From positions 1 through 47,977 of the forward strand of contig JANSXG010000003.1 in assembly GCA_024743075.1 (NCBI GenBank): a DNA stretch of 47,977 nt, written 5' to 3'. The stretch's first letter is position 1, and the number at the start of each line of letters is the position of its first letter. The notes under the pieces were generated by a model that had not been told where the DNA came from, made no database searches, and saw only the letters and a program-made list of their open reading frames with translations. Positions 1-8,658 of this stretch are shown here, in pieces. A program made the position numbers and the translations under genes. This DNA is from a bacterium (GTDB lineage Bacteria > Planctomycetota > Phycisphaerae > Phycisphaerales > UBA1924).

Positions 1-13
1 GGATTTGGTCCAG

Positions 14-29
14 TGCCACTGTGCCACTG
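14..29. repeat. Tandem 8-bp direct repeat downstream of pstC
   Basis: TGCCACTG occurs twice head to tail in the short stretch between the pstC stop and the left edge. The same stretch can also be read as CCAGTG...CACTGG inverted arms (10-30). It lies between pstC and the presumed next pst gene, whose start codon is not in the window. No function is assigned. Confidence 0.35.
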
Positions 30-62
30 GAGTGGGAATTGATTTGATGGAAGAGACGCCGA

Positions 63-1040
63 TCATTCGTATTCCTCGCGGAACTTCTTGAGGATGTAGT
101 TGCCGAGCAGTGTGAGACCGAGCGTGATGATGAACAGCGTCGCGCCGACCGCGTAACTGGAGTAGTACTCGACCGAGCCGTGCGGGGCGTCGCCGAGGAA
201 AATCTGGACCATGTAGGCCGTCATGGTCTGCGACCCGTCGGCGGGGTTGGTCGCGAGTCTGGCCATGCCGCCCGCGGCGAGCGCTACGATCATCGTTTCA
301 CCGATCGCACGGGCGATCGCGAGCAGGAACGCCGCGATCACACCCGACAGAGCAGCGGGCACCACAACCTTCACCGACACGTCGAACTTGGTCGCCCCAA
401 GCCCGTACGCGCCCTCGCGGAGCGACCGGGGAACAGCGCGAAGGGCGTCCTCGGACAGCGAACAGACCGTAGGCAGACAAAGGATGCCCACCGCGATACC
501 GGCCGAGGTAGAGTTGAAGTACTCAAAGATCTTGTCGCCCGTGAAGGCTTCGGAACCGGACCGCAACGCTGGAGTGATGACGGCCAGCGCGAAGAAGCCG
601 TAGACCACCGTCGGGATGCCCGCGAGCACTTCCAATACAGGCTTCAGAACCGCGCGGACACGCGTCGGCGCGTACTCACTGAGATACACAGCGGTGATCA
701 GACCGATTGGAAGCGAGATGATCGCGGAGATCGCCGTGACCATCAGCGTGCCGGTGACCAGCGGCCACATGCCGAATTTCTTGTCCGCCCCCAGCAGCGG
801 GTTCCACTCCAGCCCCGACAGGTAGCCCCAGAGCGATACCTCTTCGAACTCAGTGAAGAAGTGAAAACTCTCGCTGAACAAAATGTAGACGATCGAGGTG
901 GTGACCAGGATCGAGAACGCCGCGCAAAGCACGAGGCTGCTGAAGATCAACGACTCGCGGAACTTTCGGAGCTTCACGCTCCGAGTCCGACGCGAAGTCA
1001 CGGGCAGTTTCGGCGCTTCAAGCCCCGATGGGGTGTTCAT
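63..1040 (-). CDS. pstC: Phosphate ABC transporter permease PstC
   Basis: Inner-membrane permease subunit of the high-affinity phosphate importer PstSCAB. The 325-residue product has the usual family length. It has a cytoplasmic basic N-terminus, a first membrane helix at about residues 30-55, a periplasmic segment, then a binding-protein-dependent transport domain with five further hydrophobic segments. The EAA loop that contacts the ATPase is visible as GLGATKFDVSVKVVVPAALS followed by IARAIGETM, characteristic of PstC/PstA. It lies 123 bp downstream of pstS on the same strand, as in classical pst operons. The partner permease PstA and ATPase PstB are expected just beyond the left edge. Assignment as PstC rather than PstA rests on the order directly after pstS and on the N-terminal extension. 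Confidence 0.95.
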   Translation of the reverse strand: MNTPSGLEAPKLPVTSRRTRSVKLRKFRESLIFSSLVLCAAFSILVTTSIVYILFSESFHFFTEFEEVSLWGYLSGLEWNPLLGADKKFGMWPLVTGTLMVTAISAIISLPIGLITAVYLSEYAPTRVRAVLKPVLEVLAGIPTVVYGFFALAVITPALRSGSEAFTGDKIFEYFNSTSAGIAVGILCLPTVCSLSEDALRAVPRSLREGAYGLGATKFDVSVKVVVPAALSGVIAAFLLAIARAIGETMIVALAAGGMARLATNPADGSQTMTAYMVQIFLGDAPHGSVEYYSSYAVGATLFIITLGLTLLGNYILKKFREEYE

Positions 1041-1100
1041 GTCCGGCTTCCCATCGTTGGATCAGGTGAGGGTGGAAGGACAGATCAGCGGCTGCAAACA

Positions 1101-1128
1101 CCGCCCTTGGGCGTCGGCCCCAGGGCGG
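1101..1128 (-). promoter_or_regulatory. Strong hairpin in the pstS-pstC intergenic region
   Basis: CCGCCCT and AGGGCGG form a 7-bp outer stem. After one T/C mismatch the stem continues with GGGC-GTCG-GCCC. On the minus-strand transcript it lies 36 nt beyond the pstS stop codon and is followed by TGTTTGC, which is too weak a U-tract for a full terminator. Hairpins at this position in other pst operons protect the pstS message and reduce read-through into the permease genes, giving excess binding protein; the same role is inferred here. Confidence 0.5.
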
Positions 1129-1163
1129 CAGAATATCGAACAATCGAGCATCTGTCCGCTGCA

Positions 1164-2150
1164 TCAGCGGTAGACGTCGACCACGCTGCCCTTGACGGCG
1201 TTGCCGTCGGCGTCGTGGAACTGCGTGCCGGTCTTGCCCTGACGGAAGTTCCGCATGGCCCGGAAGTAGACGCTCTGGGGCAGCGGAACGTAACCGACCT
1301 GCGAGGCGTACTTGCCGCCGTTCTCAAGGTAGTACTGCACGAAGGCACGGATCTCGGGGCGCTGGGCGGACTTGGTGTTCACATAGACGAACAGCGGACG
1401 CGAGAACGGAGCGTAGTCACCCGCTTCAATCGCATCGGGGGTCGGGCCAACCGCTTCTCCGGTCTCGGGGTTCACGATGTTGACGGCCTTGAGCTTGTCC
1501 TTGTTCTCCTCGTAGTACGCGACGCCGAAGAAGCCGATCGCGCCGGCCTCGTTGGCTACGCCGTTCACAAGGATGTTGTCGTCCTCGGAAACGGTCACGT
1601 CACCGCGGATGTTGCCGTCCTCGACCACGACTTCCTTGAAGTAATCAAAGGTGCCCGAGTCGGTGCCGGGGATGAACATCTTGATGTCGCGGTTCGGCCA
1701 GTTCGGGTTGAGGTCGTTCCAGGTCTTGACCTTCGAGCCCTCGAGAAAGAGCTTCTTCATGTCCTCGACGCTCAGCTGGTCGCACCAGTAGTTGTCGTTG
1801 TTGACGACGAACGTGAGGCCGTCGTACGCGACGGGCAGTTCAATGAACTCGACGCCGTTCTCGCGAGCGATCTTCACTTCGGACCACTTGATCGGACGCG
1901 AGGCGTTGGAGATGTCGGTCTCGCCGACGGTGAACCGCTTGAAGCCGCCACCGGTACCGGTGATGGCGTTCTGGATCTGCAGGTCAGGGTTCAGATCGCG
2001 GAACGATTCGGCGACCGCGATCGTGATCGGAGCGACGGTCGAGGAACCGGCGATGTTGACCGAGCCGGTCACCGGGGCGGTTGCGGCGATAGCGACGGCG
2101 CCGAGGCCAAGCGCGGTGACGGAAGCGAGAGCTTTGGTGTTGCTTTGCAT
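1164..2150 (-). CDS. pstS: Phosphate-binding periplasmic protein PstS
   Basis: Solute-binding protein that captures phosphate in the periplasm and delivers it to PstCA. The 328-residue product starts with a Sec signal peptide (hydrophobic core at about residues 8-26). The mature protein opens with the family motif [13 protein letters not shown], in which the GSST turn contacts phosphate. A second phosphate-contact motif is [11 protein letters not shown] near the middle. No lipobox cysteine is seen, so the protein should be soluble in the periplasm rather than a lipoprotein. It follows phoB-phoR on the same strand after a 98-bp gap that contains a candidate operator, and precedes pstC. The organisation indicates phosphate-starvation control by the adjacent two-component system. 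Confidence 0.95.
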   Translation of the reverse strand: MQSNTKALASVTALGLGAVAIAATAPVTGSVNIAGSSTVAPITIAVAESFRDLNPDLQIQNAITGTGGGFKRFTVGETDISNASRPIKWSEVKIARENGVEFIELPVAYDGLTFVVNNDNYWCDQLSVEDMKKLFLEGSKVKTWNDLNPNWPNRDIKMFIPGTDSGTFDYFKEVVVEDGNIRGDVTVSEDDNILVNGVANEAGAIGFFGVAYYEENKDKLKAVNIVNPETGEAVGPTPDAIEAGDYAPFSRPLFVYVNTKSAQRPEIRAFVQYYLENGGKYASQVGYVPLPQSVYFRAMRNFRQGKTGTQFHDADGNAVKGSVVDVYR

Positions 2151-2216
2151 GTCATGATTCCTGTGGAAAGGGGCCTACGAGGGACCTCATCCGGTCCCGA
2201 ACGGCCGGGATAGTCC

Positions 2217-2242
2217 CCTCACACTATTCAGATTGTGTTAAG
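2217..2242 (-). promoter_or_regulatory. Candidate PhoB-type operator upstream of pstS
   Basis: Read on the minus strand, this stretch gives CTTAACAC-AAT-CTGAATAG-TGT. Two 8-bp half-sites spaced 11 bp apart resemble the direct-repeat layout of Pho boxes. It also contains an imperfect palindrome with ACAC/GTGT ends. It lies 67-92 bp upstream of the pstS start and 7 bp past the phoR stop. Function is inferred from position and repeat spacing only. Confidence 0.3.
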
Positions 2243-2248
2243 GGCCGA

Positions 2249-3682
2249 TTAGGAATACGGGAACTCGGCGTCGAGGCTCTCCGGATCGGTCGCCGCGGGG
2301 AGCCGGAGCCGGAACTTCGAGCCGGTGCCGAGGTCTGACTCCACCAGAATGCTCCCGCCGTGGACGAGCGCGATGTGCTTCACGATCGCCAGCCCGAGCC
2401 CGGTGCCCCCGAATTCGCGGCTGCGGGCCTTGTCCACCCGGTAGAACCGCTCAAACAGGCGCGGCAGGTGCTCCGGCGCGATGCCGGGCCCCTCATCAGC
2501 GACCTCGAACTCGACGAACTGTTCGTCTTCCACCTCTACCTGCCGGACCGTGACCGTGACCTTGGTCCCGGTCGGGCAGTATTTGATGGCGTTGCTTATG
2601 AGATTCGTGATCGCCTGCTCCGCGAGACGCGAATTGGCCTCGATGTACAGCGACTTTGACACGTGGAGGATGATCGGGATCTTCTTCTGCTTCGCCTCGG
2701 GCTCCAGATGGACCCTGACCGCGTGGAGCAGGGCACCGGCGGGAGTCGGCTGCGTGACAAGCCGATCGGCGACATCCGCCCGCTCGAGACTCGTCAGGGC
2801 GAGCATGTCGTCGATGATCTGGCCCAGCCGGTCCGCGTTTCGGGCGACGATGGCCAGAAACTTGCTCGCCTGCTCGGGATCGCCCAGCCCGTCGTCGAGG
2901 AGGGTTTCGACGTACCCCTTGATGTTCGTGATCGGTGTGCGCAGTTCATGGGAAACGTTCGCGGCGAAGTCCGTCCGCAGGTTCTCGAGCTTTTTCAGAT
3001 GGGTGACATCGCTCAGCACGATGATCGACCCGACCCGTTTCCCATTCGCGTCGCGAAGTCGTCCGGCGATCGCCCGGACGATCAGGGCGTTGCCCTCACG
3101 CAGTTCGAGTTCCCGGGTCATCTCGCCTTGCTCAACGATCGCATCGGCCGCAAACCGCAGCAGGGCGGGCTGCGATACGAGGTCCGCGAACCGCCTTCCG
3201 CGGGCGGCGGCTCCGGTTAGCCCAAGCATTTCCTGGGCGACTCGGTTGATGCTGAGGACCCGTTGCGCAGCGTCAATGGCGATCACACCGACCTGCATCG
3301 ACTGGAGCACGGACTCCTGCTCGTTGCGCTGAGTCGTCAGCAGGTCGACCTGTTGTCCCACGCGATCACGGATCTGATCGAGCGACTCCGAGATGCAGCG
3401 AATCTCCCTGATTCGCGAGTGGGCAATCGTCGCGGTCTGGCCCTCATCGATGAACGAGCGGGCACCGCCTGAGATTGCCGCGAGACGTGAGCCGATCCGC
3501 GAGAGAAAGATCGCTCCAGCGACGCAATTCGCGGTCGCCAGCCCGAGCACAACTCCCCACAGCGGAACCGCAACGCCGGCACCGACGCCAACGAGAAGGA
3601 TCGCGCCGCCACCGACGGCGTTGACCGGGATGAGGACCAGCAAGAGGCTCGTCCAGAGCGGGCGGATGCGTGGGCTATCCAT
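2249..3682 (-). CDS. phoR: Phosphate-regulon sensor histidine kinase PhoR
   Basis: Membrane-bound sensor kinase of 477 residues that phosphorylates PhoB. Two membrane helices span about residues 11-35 and 38-62 with almost no periplasmic loop, as expected for a PhoR that senses Pst status rather than an external ligand. A HAMP-like linker (65-120) is followed by a PAS domain (about 122-230). The HisKA dimerisation domain has the phosphoacceptor His245 in NVSHELRTP. The HATPase domain has an N box around Asn364 (NLISNAIKY), the DEGPGIAPEHL G1 box and the GGTGLGLAIV G2 box. The gene lies 38 bp downstream of phoB and directly upstream of pstS, which supports the PhoR name over a generic kinase. 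Confidence 0.93.
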   Translation of the reverse strand: MDSPRIRPLWTSLLLVLIPVNAVGGGAILLVGVGAGVAVPLWGVVLGLATANCVAGAIFLSRIGSRLAAISGGARSFIDEGQTATIAHSRIREIRCISESLDQIRDRVGQQVDLLTTQRNEQESVLQSMQVGVIAIDAAQRVLSINRVAQEMLGLTGAAARGRRFADLVSQPALLRFAADAIVEQGEMTRELELREGNALIVRAIAGRLRDANGKRVGSIIVLSDVTHLKKLENLRTDFAANVSHELRTPITNIKGYVETLLDDGLGDPEQASKFLAIVARNADRLGQIIDDMLALTSLERADVADRLVTQPTPAGALLHAVRVHLEPEAKQKKIPIILHVSKSLYIEANSRLAEQAITNLISNAIKYCPTGTKVTVTVRQVEVEDEQFVEFEVADEGPGIAPEHLPRLFERFYRVDKARSREFGGTGLGLAIVKHIALVHGGSILVESDLGTGSKFRLRLPAATDPESLDAEFPYS

Positions 3683-3720
3683 GTGCGAACACTACCGCTT
3701 GGCGGGCATCGCGTGCCGGC

Positions 3721-4440
3721 TCACGAGACCGAGCCCTGAGCGGGCTGGCGATCCCATTGTTCCGCGAGCCGGTACCCGACACCGCGGACCGTCTCGATGA
3801 GCCCGCCGTACTCCGCGAGTTTCTGGCGAAGCGCAGCCACATGGACATCGATGGCGCGGCTGGAAAGCACGGCGTCCTCGCCCCGGACCGCCGAGACGAT
3901 CTGATCTCGCGTCCGGACGAAGCCCGGTCGGGTGGAGAGGTAGTGCAGAAGACGGTACTGGGTCAGGGTGAGTTCCAGGTCCTCGCCGCAGAGCGTGGCG
4001 GTGTGGCGGGCGGGGTCGATGATGAGGTCACCGCTGGCGAGAGCGATCTGTCCACCGGCATCGGTCTCTCGGCGACGCAGGGCCGCCTTGACTCGGGCCA
4101 TCAGGACGCGTGGGCTGAACGGCTTGGTGACATAGTCTTCGGCCCCCAGCTCGAGCCCGACGACGATGTCCGACTCCTCCCCCCGGGCGGACACCATGAT
4201 GATCGGGATTTCCGCCGTGTTCGGATCTCGCTTGAGACGCTTGCACACCTCGAGACCGTCGAGGTCCGGAAGCATGATGTCCAGGATGATCAGTTTGGGC
4301 GGGGCGGTCCGCACGGCGTCCTGAACTTGACTGCCGGAGGCGATCAATTTGGTGGCGTAGCCCTCGCGCTCGACGTGATACTGGATCAGTTGGGCGATGT
4401 CCGTCTCGTCTTCAACAATCAGCACGCAAGGGCGTTCCAT
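3721..4440 (-). CDS. phoB: Phosphate-regulon response regulator PhoB
   Basis: OmpR/PhoB-class response regulator of 239 residues. The receiver domain has the acidic pair Glu10/Asp11, the phosphoacceptor Asp54 in LIILDIMLPDLDG and Lys106 in YVTKPFSP. The C-terminal winged-helix domain (about residues 135-230) contains LTLTQYRLLHYL and the recognition-helix region SSRAIDVHVAALRQKL, ending in the wing motif TVRGVGYRL. It is the first gene of a minus-strand run phoB-phoR-pstS-pstC and should activate pst and other phosphate-acquisition genes. The PhoA-type phosphatase at 14117-15589 is a possible further target. The start is preceded by a GGGAGA ribosome-binding site. Confidence 0.93.
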   Translation of the reverse strand: MERPCVLIVEDETDIAQLIQYHVEREGYATKLIASGSQVQDAVRTAPPKLIILDIMLPDLDGLEVCKRLKRDPNTAEIPIIMVSARGEESDIVVGLELGAEDYVTKPFSPRVLMARVKAALRRRETDAGGQIALASGDLIIDPARHTATLCGEDLELTLTQYRLLHYLSTRPGFVRTRDQIVSAVRGEDAVLSSRAIDVHVAALRQKLAEYGGLIETVRGVGYRLAEQWDRQPAQGSVS

Positions 4441-4479
4441 CGGTCGGGTCTCCCGCTGTTGGCCGGACGAGCCCGGCGC

Positions 4480-4490
4480 TCACATTGTGA
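4480..4490. promoter_or_regulatory. Palindrome TCACATTGTGA upstream of phoB
   Basis: A perfect inverted repeat (TCACA, one central base, TGTGA) lies 40 bp upstream of the phoB start, in the divergent region between phoB and the dihydroorotate dehydrogenase-like gene. Its half-sites recur in relaxed form in the pstS upstream region (TCACAC...TTGTGT). It could be an operator for phoB autoregulation; this is inference from position. Confidence 0.3.
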
Positions 4491-4650
4491 AGAACAGTAG
4501 GTTCCTGACGCGAACTGTCCAGAGGGGGGAGGCCGGATTTACAAGACCTGAGCGCAATGGCCGGCTTCGTGCAGCCCAAGGGCGGCCTTCTCACGCAACT
4601 CTTACCCGCATCCGGAGGGGCCGATGGCGCGTCTTCGATTCCGCCCCGGC

Positions 4651-4656
4651 TACACT
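4651..4656 (+). promoter_or_regulatory. Candidate -10 element for the DHOD-like gene
   Basis: GGCTACACT lies with its hexamer TACACT ending 7 bp before the ATG at 4664. That distance would place transcription start at or next to the start codon, giving a leaderless message. The same hexamer forms the better supported rpmH promoter. No convincing -35 hexamer is visible, so this is weak. Confidence 0.25.
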
Positions 4657-4663
4657 CCGGTCC

Positions 4664-5452
4664 ATGGACGCTCTCAAGCCGCTGGTCATCTCCGCGCCGT
4701 TCGGAAATTACATCCAACCTCGATGCGCGACCGCCACTCTGGGCACCTACACCGCCGCCGCGCGAGCGGGCAGGCTCTGGCGAATCATCCGGACCGTCCG
4801 CTACTACCCCCGTCTGGGGGCCTGGGTGAACAAGATCGGTCTGCGAAATCCCGGCATCGACCACCTCAGGCGAGCCGTGAAATCGGGCAAGGTTCGGGCG
4901 GAGGACAAGCTGCTCTCGATCCACGGTTTCTCGCCCGAGGACTGGTGGGTGTTGCTCGATCGGGCTTCCGAGATCGGCCCGATGGGACTGGAACTCAATA
5001 TCTCCTGTCCGAATGTGGGTGAGATGTCGTGGCCGCCGGACCTTTTCCGTCGCGCTACGGAGACCGGGCTGCCGGTGATCGCGAAAGTGCCGCCGGTGCG
5101 GTACGAGCAGATCGTTGATAACGCGCTCGAGGCGGGCGTTCGGTGGCTCCATTGCTGCAACACCCTGCCGGTCCCGGCCGGGGGGATGTCCGGGCGACCG
5201 CTGCTCCCGATTTCGCTTCGGGTTGTTCGTGAGATCCGACAAACTGCACAGGAGCGAGGCATCGACGATCTGCGAATCATCGGGGGCGGGGGGGTGAGGG
5301 GTCCGGTAGACGCGATCGCGTACCGCAACGCCGGCGCGGACATCGTGGCGGTCGGGACGCTGGTGTTCGGTCCTCGCTACCTCTCGAAGTCTCACGCGGA
5401 GCGCGTGCTCGCACCCATCGCAGAAGCCAGCCGGTCCGCTACTACCGGCTGA
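4664..5452 (+). CDS. Dihydroorotate dehydrogenase-like flavoprotein
   Basis: FMN-binding TIM-barrel protein of the dihydroorotate dehydrogenase family. The product has 262 residues, shorter than the roughly 300 of class 1 PyrD. The clearest signature is GLELNISCPNV at residues 108-118, the conserved FMN/substrate strand. VIAKVPPV fits the later lysine-bearing strand, and IIGGGGVRGPVDAIAYRNAGADIVAVGT fits the C-terminal phosphate-binding strands; the GGGGV turn binds FMN phosphate. The N-terminal region is abbreviated and lacks the usual GTF-type substrate loop. The ATG at 4664 is preferred because an upstream in-frame start would overlap phoB. The 3' end overlaps the convergent gene at 5442 by 11 bp. 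It may make orotate, or may be a family member with another substrate. Confidence 0.75.
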   Translation: MDALKPLVISAPFGNYIQPRCATATLGTYTAAARAGRLWRIIRTVRYYPRLGAWVNKIGLRNPGIDHLRRAVKSGKVRAEDKLLSIHGFSPEDWWVLLDRASEIGPMGLELNISCPNVGEMSWPPDLFRRATETGLPVIAKVPPVRYEQIVDNALEAGVRWLHCCNTLPVPAGGMSGRPLLPISLRVVREIRQTAQERGIDDLRIIGGGGVRGPVDAIAYRNAGADIVAVGTLVFGPRYLSKSHAERVLAPIAEASRSATTG

Positions 5453-6368
5453 CGCGCTTGACGCTGGTCGTGGAAATCGAGTTCACGGTAATCGAGATGC
5501 CCTGGGCCTCCGAGACCATTTCCGTCACCGACTCAGACTCGAGCGACTCGAGGATGCCCAATTGACCGTTCCAGCGGAGACGGCCGGTAAGCTTGGATTC
5601 GCGCGTCTCCACGTTCGGAAGGACGGCGGCGTCGCCGGGCAGTTCGGCCTCGGGTTTGCCGGAGAGGCTCAGGACCGCGGTCTCGCTCCTTGGCTGGACC
5701 TCAAGCAGGCGGAACTCCACGGAGCTTTCCGGAACGCCGAGGGAAGAGACTGCGGGGTGGTTGACCTGCCACGCCTCGCCGATGGATCGGGTCGTTGGAC
5801 CGTCATCGAGCACGCGGAGCAGCGGCTGAAACATCGCCTTGGTCGCTTCGGGGCCGAAGAGTTGTGCGAAGAGCACCCCCGCAAGACCATCGGGGGCGAG
5901 CGCTTCCAAACCCTCGACTCGCTCGATCGTTCCTCGCTGGTCAACGATCAGCCGGAACTGCTTGCCGACGAGTGGCCGACAGATTTGAGCGTAGAGATTG
6001 CCCTGATCCGCAGTCACGGGGTCTCGTGAATCGAAGTTTCCGGGGACCTGCCCGCCGTCAATTGAAATGGCAAGGCGCGCGTAGGTCAGCCCGACGGCGA
6101 TCTCGCCATCGGATAACTCAGCGGGCAGGCGGACGAGATCGATGGCTGCGCTCATCGCGGCCTCCGAAGTCTGATCCTGGCCGAACGCGCTCATCGTCTG
6201 CGTTGACTCGATCGAGTACTCGAACCGGTGATTCTCTTCGCTGTCGAGTTTGAGCGAGAGATCGATGGTGTTCGGCGGCGACGCATCAGCCGCGCTTGAG
6301 GAGCCGAGGCCCAGAACGCAGGCGAGAACGAGGAGCAAGCAGAAATTGTAACTCTGAACACGCGTCAT
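5442..6368 (-). CDS. Secreted DUF6263-like protein 1
   Basis: Exported protein of 308 residues with unknown function. A Sec signal peptide occupies about residues 6-27, ending at SSSAADA. The mature part is rich in beta strands and has repeated hydrophilic/hydrophobic alternation. It shares a layout with the protein at 6419-7417. Both have a PLVGK/PLIGK motif followed by a strand reading GTIE/GSIES, a GEAW/GSTW turn in mid-protein, and a C-terminal GILESLESES/GVLESLESRQ segment. These features resemble the planctomycete-enriched DUF6263 family, but the family name is from memory. The ATG at 6368 has a GGAGG ribosome-binding site 5 nt upstream, so longer starts are unlikely. Confidence 0.75.
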   Translation of the reverse strand: MTRVQSYNFCLLLVLACVLGLGSSSAADASPPNTIDLSLKLDSEENHRFEYSIESTQTMSAFGQDQTSEAAMSAAIDLVRLPAELSDGEIAVGLTYARLAISIDGGQVPGNFDSRDPVTADQGNLYAQICRPLVGKQFRLIVDQRGTIERVEGLEALAPDGLAGVLFAQLFGPEATKAMFQPLLRVLDDGPTTRSIGEAWQVNHPAVSSLGVPESSVEFRLLEVQPRSETAVLSLSGKPEAELPGDAAVLPNVETRESKLTGRLRWNGQLGILESLESESVTEMVSEAQGISITVNSISTTSVKRVSR

Positions 6369-6418
6369 TGGGCCTCCGTGACCATAGTGGCGATTGTTGG
6401 AAGATCCTGTGGGACGCT

Positions 6419-7417
6419 TCAGGCGTCGGCGGGTTCCTCGGCCGGCGTCGATTCCTTCACGGGGGCCTCGGGGCGGGGCTCGCTCGTCCAAGCCTCTTCG
6501 ACTCGATCGATCTGTACTCGGGAGCGCACGACCAGCTCGAGTTCGCCGCCGCGGAGTTCAGGAGGGCTGCCCGCCATCCGGATGGCCTGGCGCGATTCCA
6601 GGCTCTCAAGGACACCCTCGGTCGTATTCCAGACCGCGGTTCCGCTGCCGGATGATTCGCGGAGCGAAATGCCCGTGTCGCGGCGCACCTCGCCGGTGGA
6701 AAAAACGTTCCGAACCTCGATCGTTGCACGGTCCGCCGACGCACCCTCGAGTGTCCAACTCGTGACGGATACGACATCGAATCCCAGCCCGGAGTCCTGC
6801 TCGCTGGTCTGCTTCCAGGTTGAGCCGATTTCCACCGGTTCTCGTTCCGGACAAATCTGAACGAGGGGCAGGAAGCGATCGCGGACCATTTCCACACTGA
6901 TAAGGTCGGCATCACCGACTTCCGGTGGAATACGAACCGATTCGATCGATCCGAGTTTCGAGAGCTCAAGCGTGATCGCTTTGCCGATGAGCGGGTCGAG
7001 GATCGTTGCGTACTGGTTCGCGATGAATTCGCCTTTGCCAAGAATCGCTCTGCCCTGAACCTGCTCGGTCTCTGGATTCCAGAGACCGGTGTCGTACTCG
7101 ACATCTTCCAACTCGCCGAGCAGGTTTGGAGCCTGAGTCTTGAAGCGGATTCGGTCGAATCTCAACTTCGCAGACGGATTGCCATCCGCGTCTATGGAGA
7201 TCTGTCGCGTGAGGAAGTAAGTGAGTCGTGTCGTCTGGCTGATCCGCTCATCGAGCGCGGGGACAGCGCGCGTGATGACGCTCTCGCTCTCCACTCGGAA
7301 CCGTCGCTCGCCGCTGTCCGTGAACGTGGGGCGAAGATCGATCGGCGCAGCCGAGCCCGCCACCCCTATCGGAGCGAGCAGGCAGACGAACAGGCAGAAA
7401 CAAAGCAGGCGTACCAT
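6419..7417 (-). CDS. Secreted DUF6263-like protein 2
   Basis: Exported protein of 332 residues, related to its downstream neighbour at 5442-6368 and separated from it by 50 bp. A cysteine-containing signal peptide (residues 1-22, hydrophobic core LLCFCLFVCLLAPIGVAG) precedes a beta-rich mature region. Shared landmarks are PLIGKAITLEL, GSIES, GSTWKQ and GVLESLES. The C-terminus is a low-complexity acidic and proline-rich tail from about residue 305. The Cys residues lie inside the hydrophobic core and no LxGC lipobox is clear, so lipidation is not supported. The gene lies 35 bp after sucC on the same strand, but no functional link is evident. Confidence 0.72.
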   Translation of the reverse strand: MVRLLCFCLFVCLLAPIGVAGSAAPIDLRPTFTDSGERRFRVESESVITRAVPALDERISQTTRLTYFLTRQISIDADGNPSAKLRFDRIRFKTQAPNLLGELEDVEYDTGLWNPETEQVQGRAILGKGEFIANQYATILDPLIGKAITLELSKLGSIESVRIPPEVGDADLISVEMVRDRFLPLVQICPEREPVEIGSTWKQTSEQDSGLGFDVVSVTSWTLEGASADRATIEVRNVFSTGEVRRDTGISLRESSGSGTAVWNTTEGVLESLESRQAIRMAGSPPELRGGELELVVRSRVQIDRVEEAWTSEPRPEAPVKESTPAEEPADA

Positions 7418-7452
7418 GCCGGGAGTTTAGGCTGTTGGCCGCTCGCCAGACC

Positions 7453-8658
7453 TCACGCGCCAGCGACCGCCCCGCAGACCTTCTGGGCGGCGTCACCGAG
7501 GTCGTCAGCCGCCTGCATCGTGGGGATCTCCGATTGGGCGTCCTGAAGGATCTTGCGGCCTTCTTCGACGTTCGTCCCCTCAAGGCGGACAACAAGCGGG
7601 ACGTTGAAGCCCACCTGCTTGGCGGCGTTCACCACGGCCTGAGCGATGACGTCGCAGCGCATAATGCCGCCGAAGATGTTCACGAGCACGCCCTCGACGC
7701 CCTCGTCGTCGAGGATGATTTTGAAGGCCTCAGTGACGGCTTCCTCGGACGCACCGCCGCCGACATCGAGGAAGTTGGCGGGCTCCCCACCGTGGTGCTT
7801 GATGATGTCCATGGTGGACATCGCGAGGCCCGCACCGTTCACGAGGCAGCCGATGTTGCCGTCGAGTTGGATGTAGGACAGGCCGAACTTCTGGGCCTTG
7901 AGTTCGTTGGCGTTGTCCTCTGAGGGGTCGTGGAGAGCCGCGATGTCCTTGTGGCGAAACAGGGCGTTGCCGTCGAAGCCGAACTTGGCGTCGATCGCGA
8001 GGACTTGGCCGTCGGGATGGTCCTGAGAAGCGGGGGTGACAATCAGTGGGTTGATCTCGGCGAGTTCGCAGTCCTTCTCGCGGAATACGGTATCGAGCGC
8101 GATCATGATCTTGACCGCCTGACTGACCTGTTTGCCTTTGAAGCCCAGCCGGTACGCGAGGCGCCTCGCCTGATGCGGCTGCAGGCCCATCAGGGGATGG
8201 ATCGGTTCCTTGATGATCGCGTCGGGGTTGCTCTCGGCGACCACTTCGATCTCGGTGCCGCCCTCGGCGGAAGCAATCAGGATGTTCCGGCGCGTGGCGC
8301 GGTCGGTGGTGATCGAGAGGTAGAACTCTTTCTCGATGTCCACGCCGGCGGCCATCAGAATCTTCTTGCATTCGACGCCGTCCGGGCCGGTCTGCTGGTT
8401 GACCATCTTGTTGGAGAACATGAAGCGGGCGGCTTCCTCGGCGGCTTCAGGCGAGCGGACGAGCTTCACAAATCCGGCTTTGCCTCGTCCACCGGCGAAC
8501 ACCTGAGCCTTGACCACAACCAGGTCGGTGCCGGCTTCCTTGGAGACCTGCTTGTACGTGCTCGCGGCAGTCTCGACGTTTTCGATCACGGTGCCAGCCG
8601 GGACCGGAACGCCGGCGTTTGAGAGGATGTCGCGGGCCTGATATTCGTGGATCTTCAT
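7453..8658 (-). CDS. sucC: Succinyl-CoA synthetase beta subunit (ADP/GDP-forming)
   Basis: Beta subunit of succinate-CoA ligase in the TCA cycle, coupling succinyl-CoA to nucleoside triphosphate synthesis. The 401-residue product matches the family length. It opens with [12 protein letters not shown], followed by the ATP-grasp domain with [28 protein letters not shown] is the conserved metal/nucleotide-binding segment. The C-terminal CoA-ligase domain has NFLDVGGGA and the glycine-rich [13 protein letters not shown]. The ATG at 8656-8658 is chosen because the canonical N-terminus begins there, with GGAAG just upstream. The alpha subunit gene sucD, usually adjacent, is not present: the next two genes encode unrelated secreted proteins. 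SucD must lie elsewhere. Confidence 0.95.
   Translation of the reverse strand: MKIHEYQARDILSNAGVPVPAGTVIENVETAASTYKQVSKEAGTDLVVVKAQVFAGGRGKAGFVKLVRSPEAAEEAARFMFSNKMVNQQTGPDGVECKKILMAAGVDIEKEFYLSITTDRATRRNILIASAEGGTEIEVVAESNPDAIIKEPIHPLMGLQPHQARRLAYRLGFKGKQVSQAVKIMIALDTVFREKDCELAEINPLIVTPASQDHPDGQVLAIDAKFGFDGNALFRHKDIAALHDPSEDNANELKAQKFGLSYIQLDGNIGCLVNGAGLAMSTMDIIKHHGGEPANFLDVGGGASEEAVTEAFKIILDDEGVEGVLVNIFGGIMRCDVIAQAVVNAAKQVGFNVPLVVRLEGTNVEEGRKILQDAQSEIPTMQAADDLGDAAQKVCGAVAGA

Noticed and set aside
180-2213. A long plus-strand open frame opposite pstC and pstS (677 codons)
   Set aside because: Its translation is Arg/Asp/Gly-rich without domains, and the opposite strand encodes two unmistakable Pst proteins. 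It is a GC-driven shadow.
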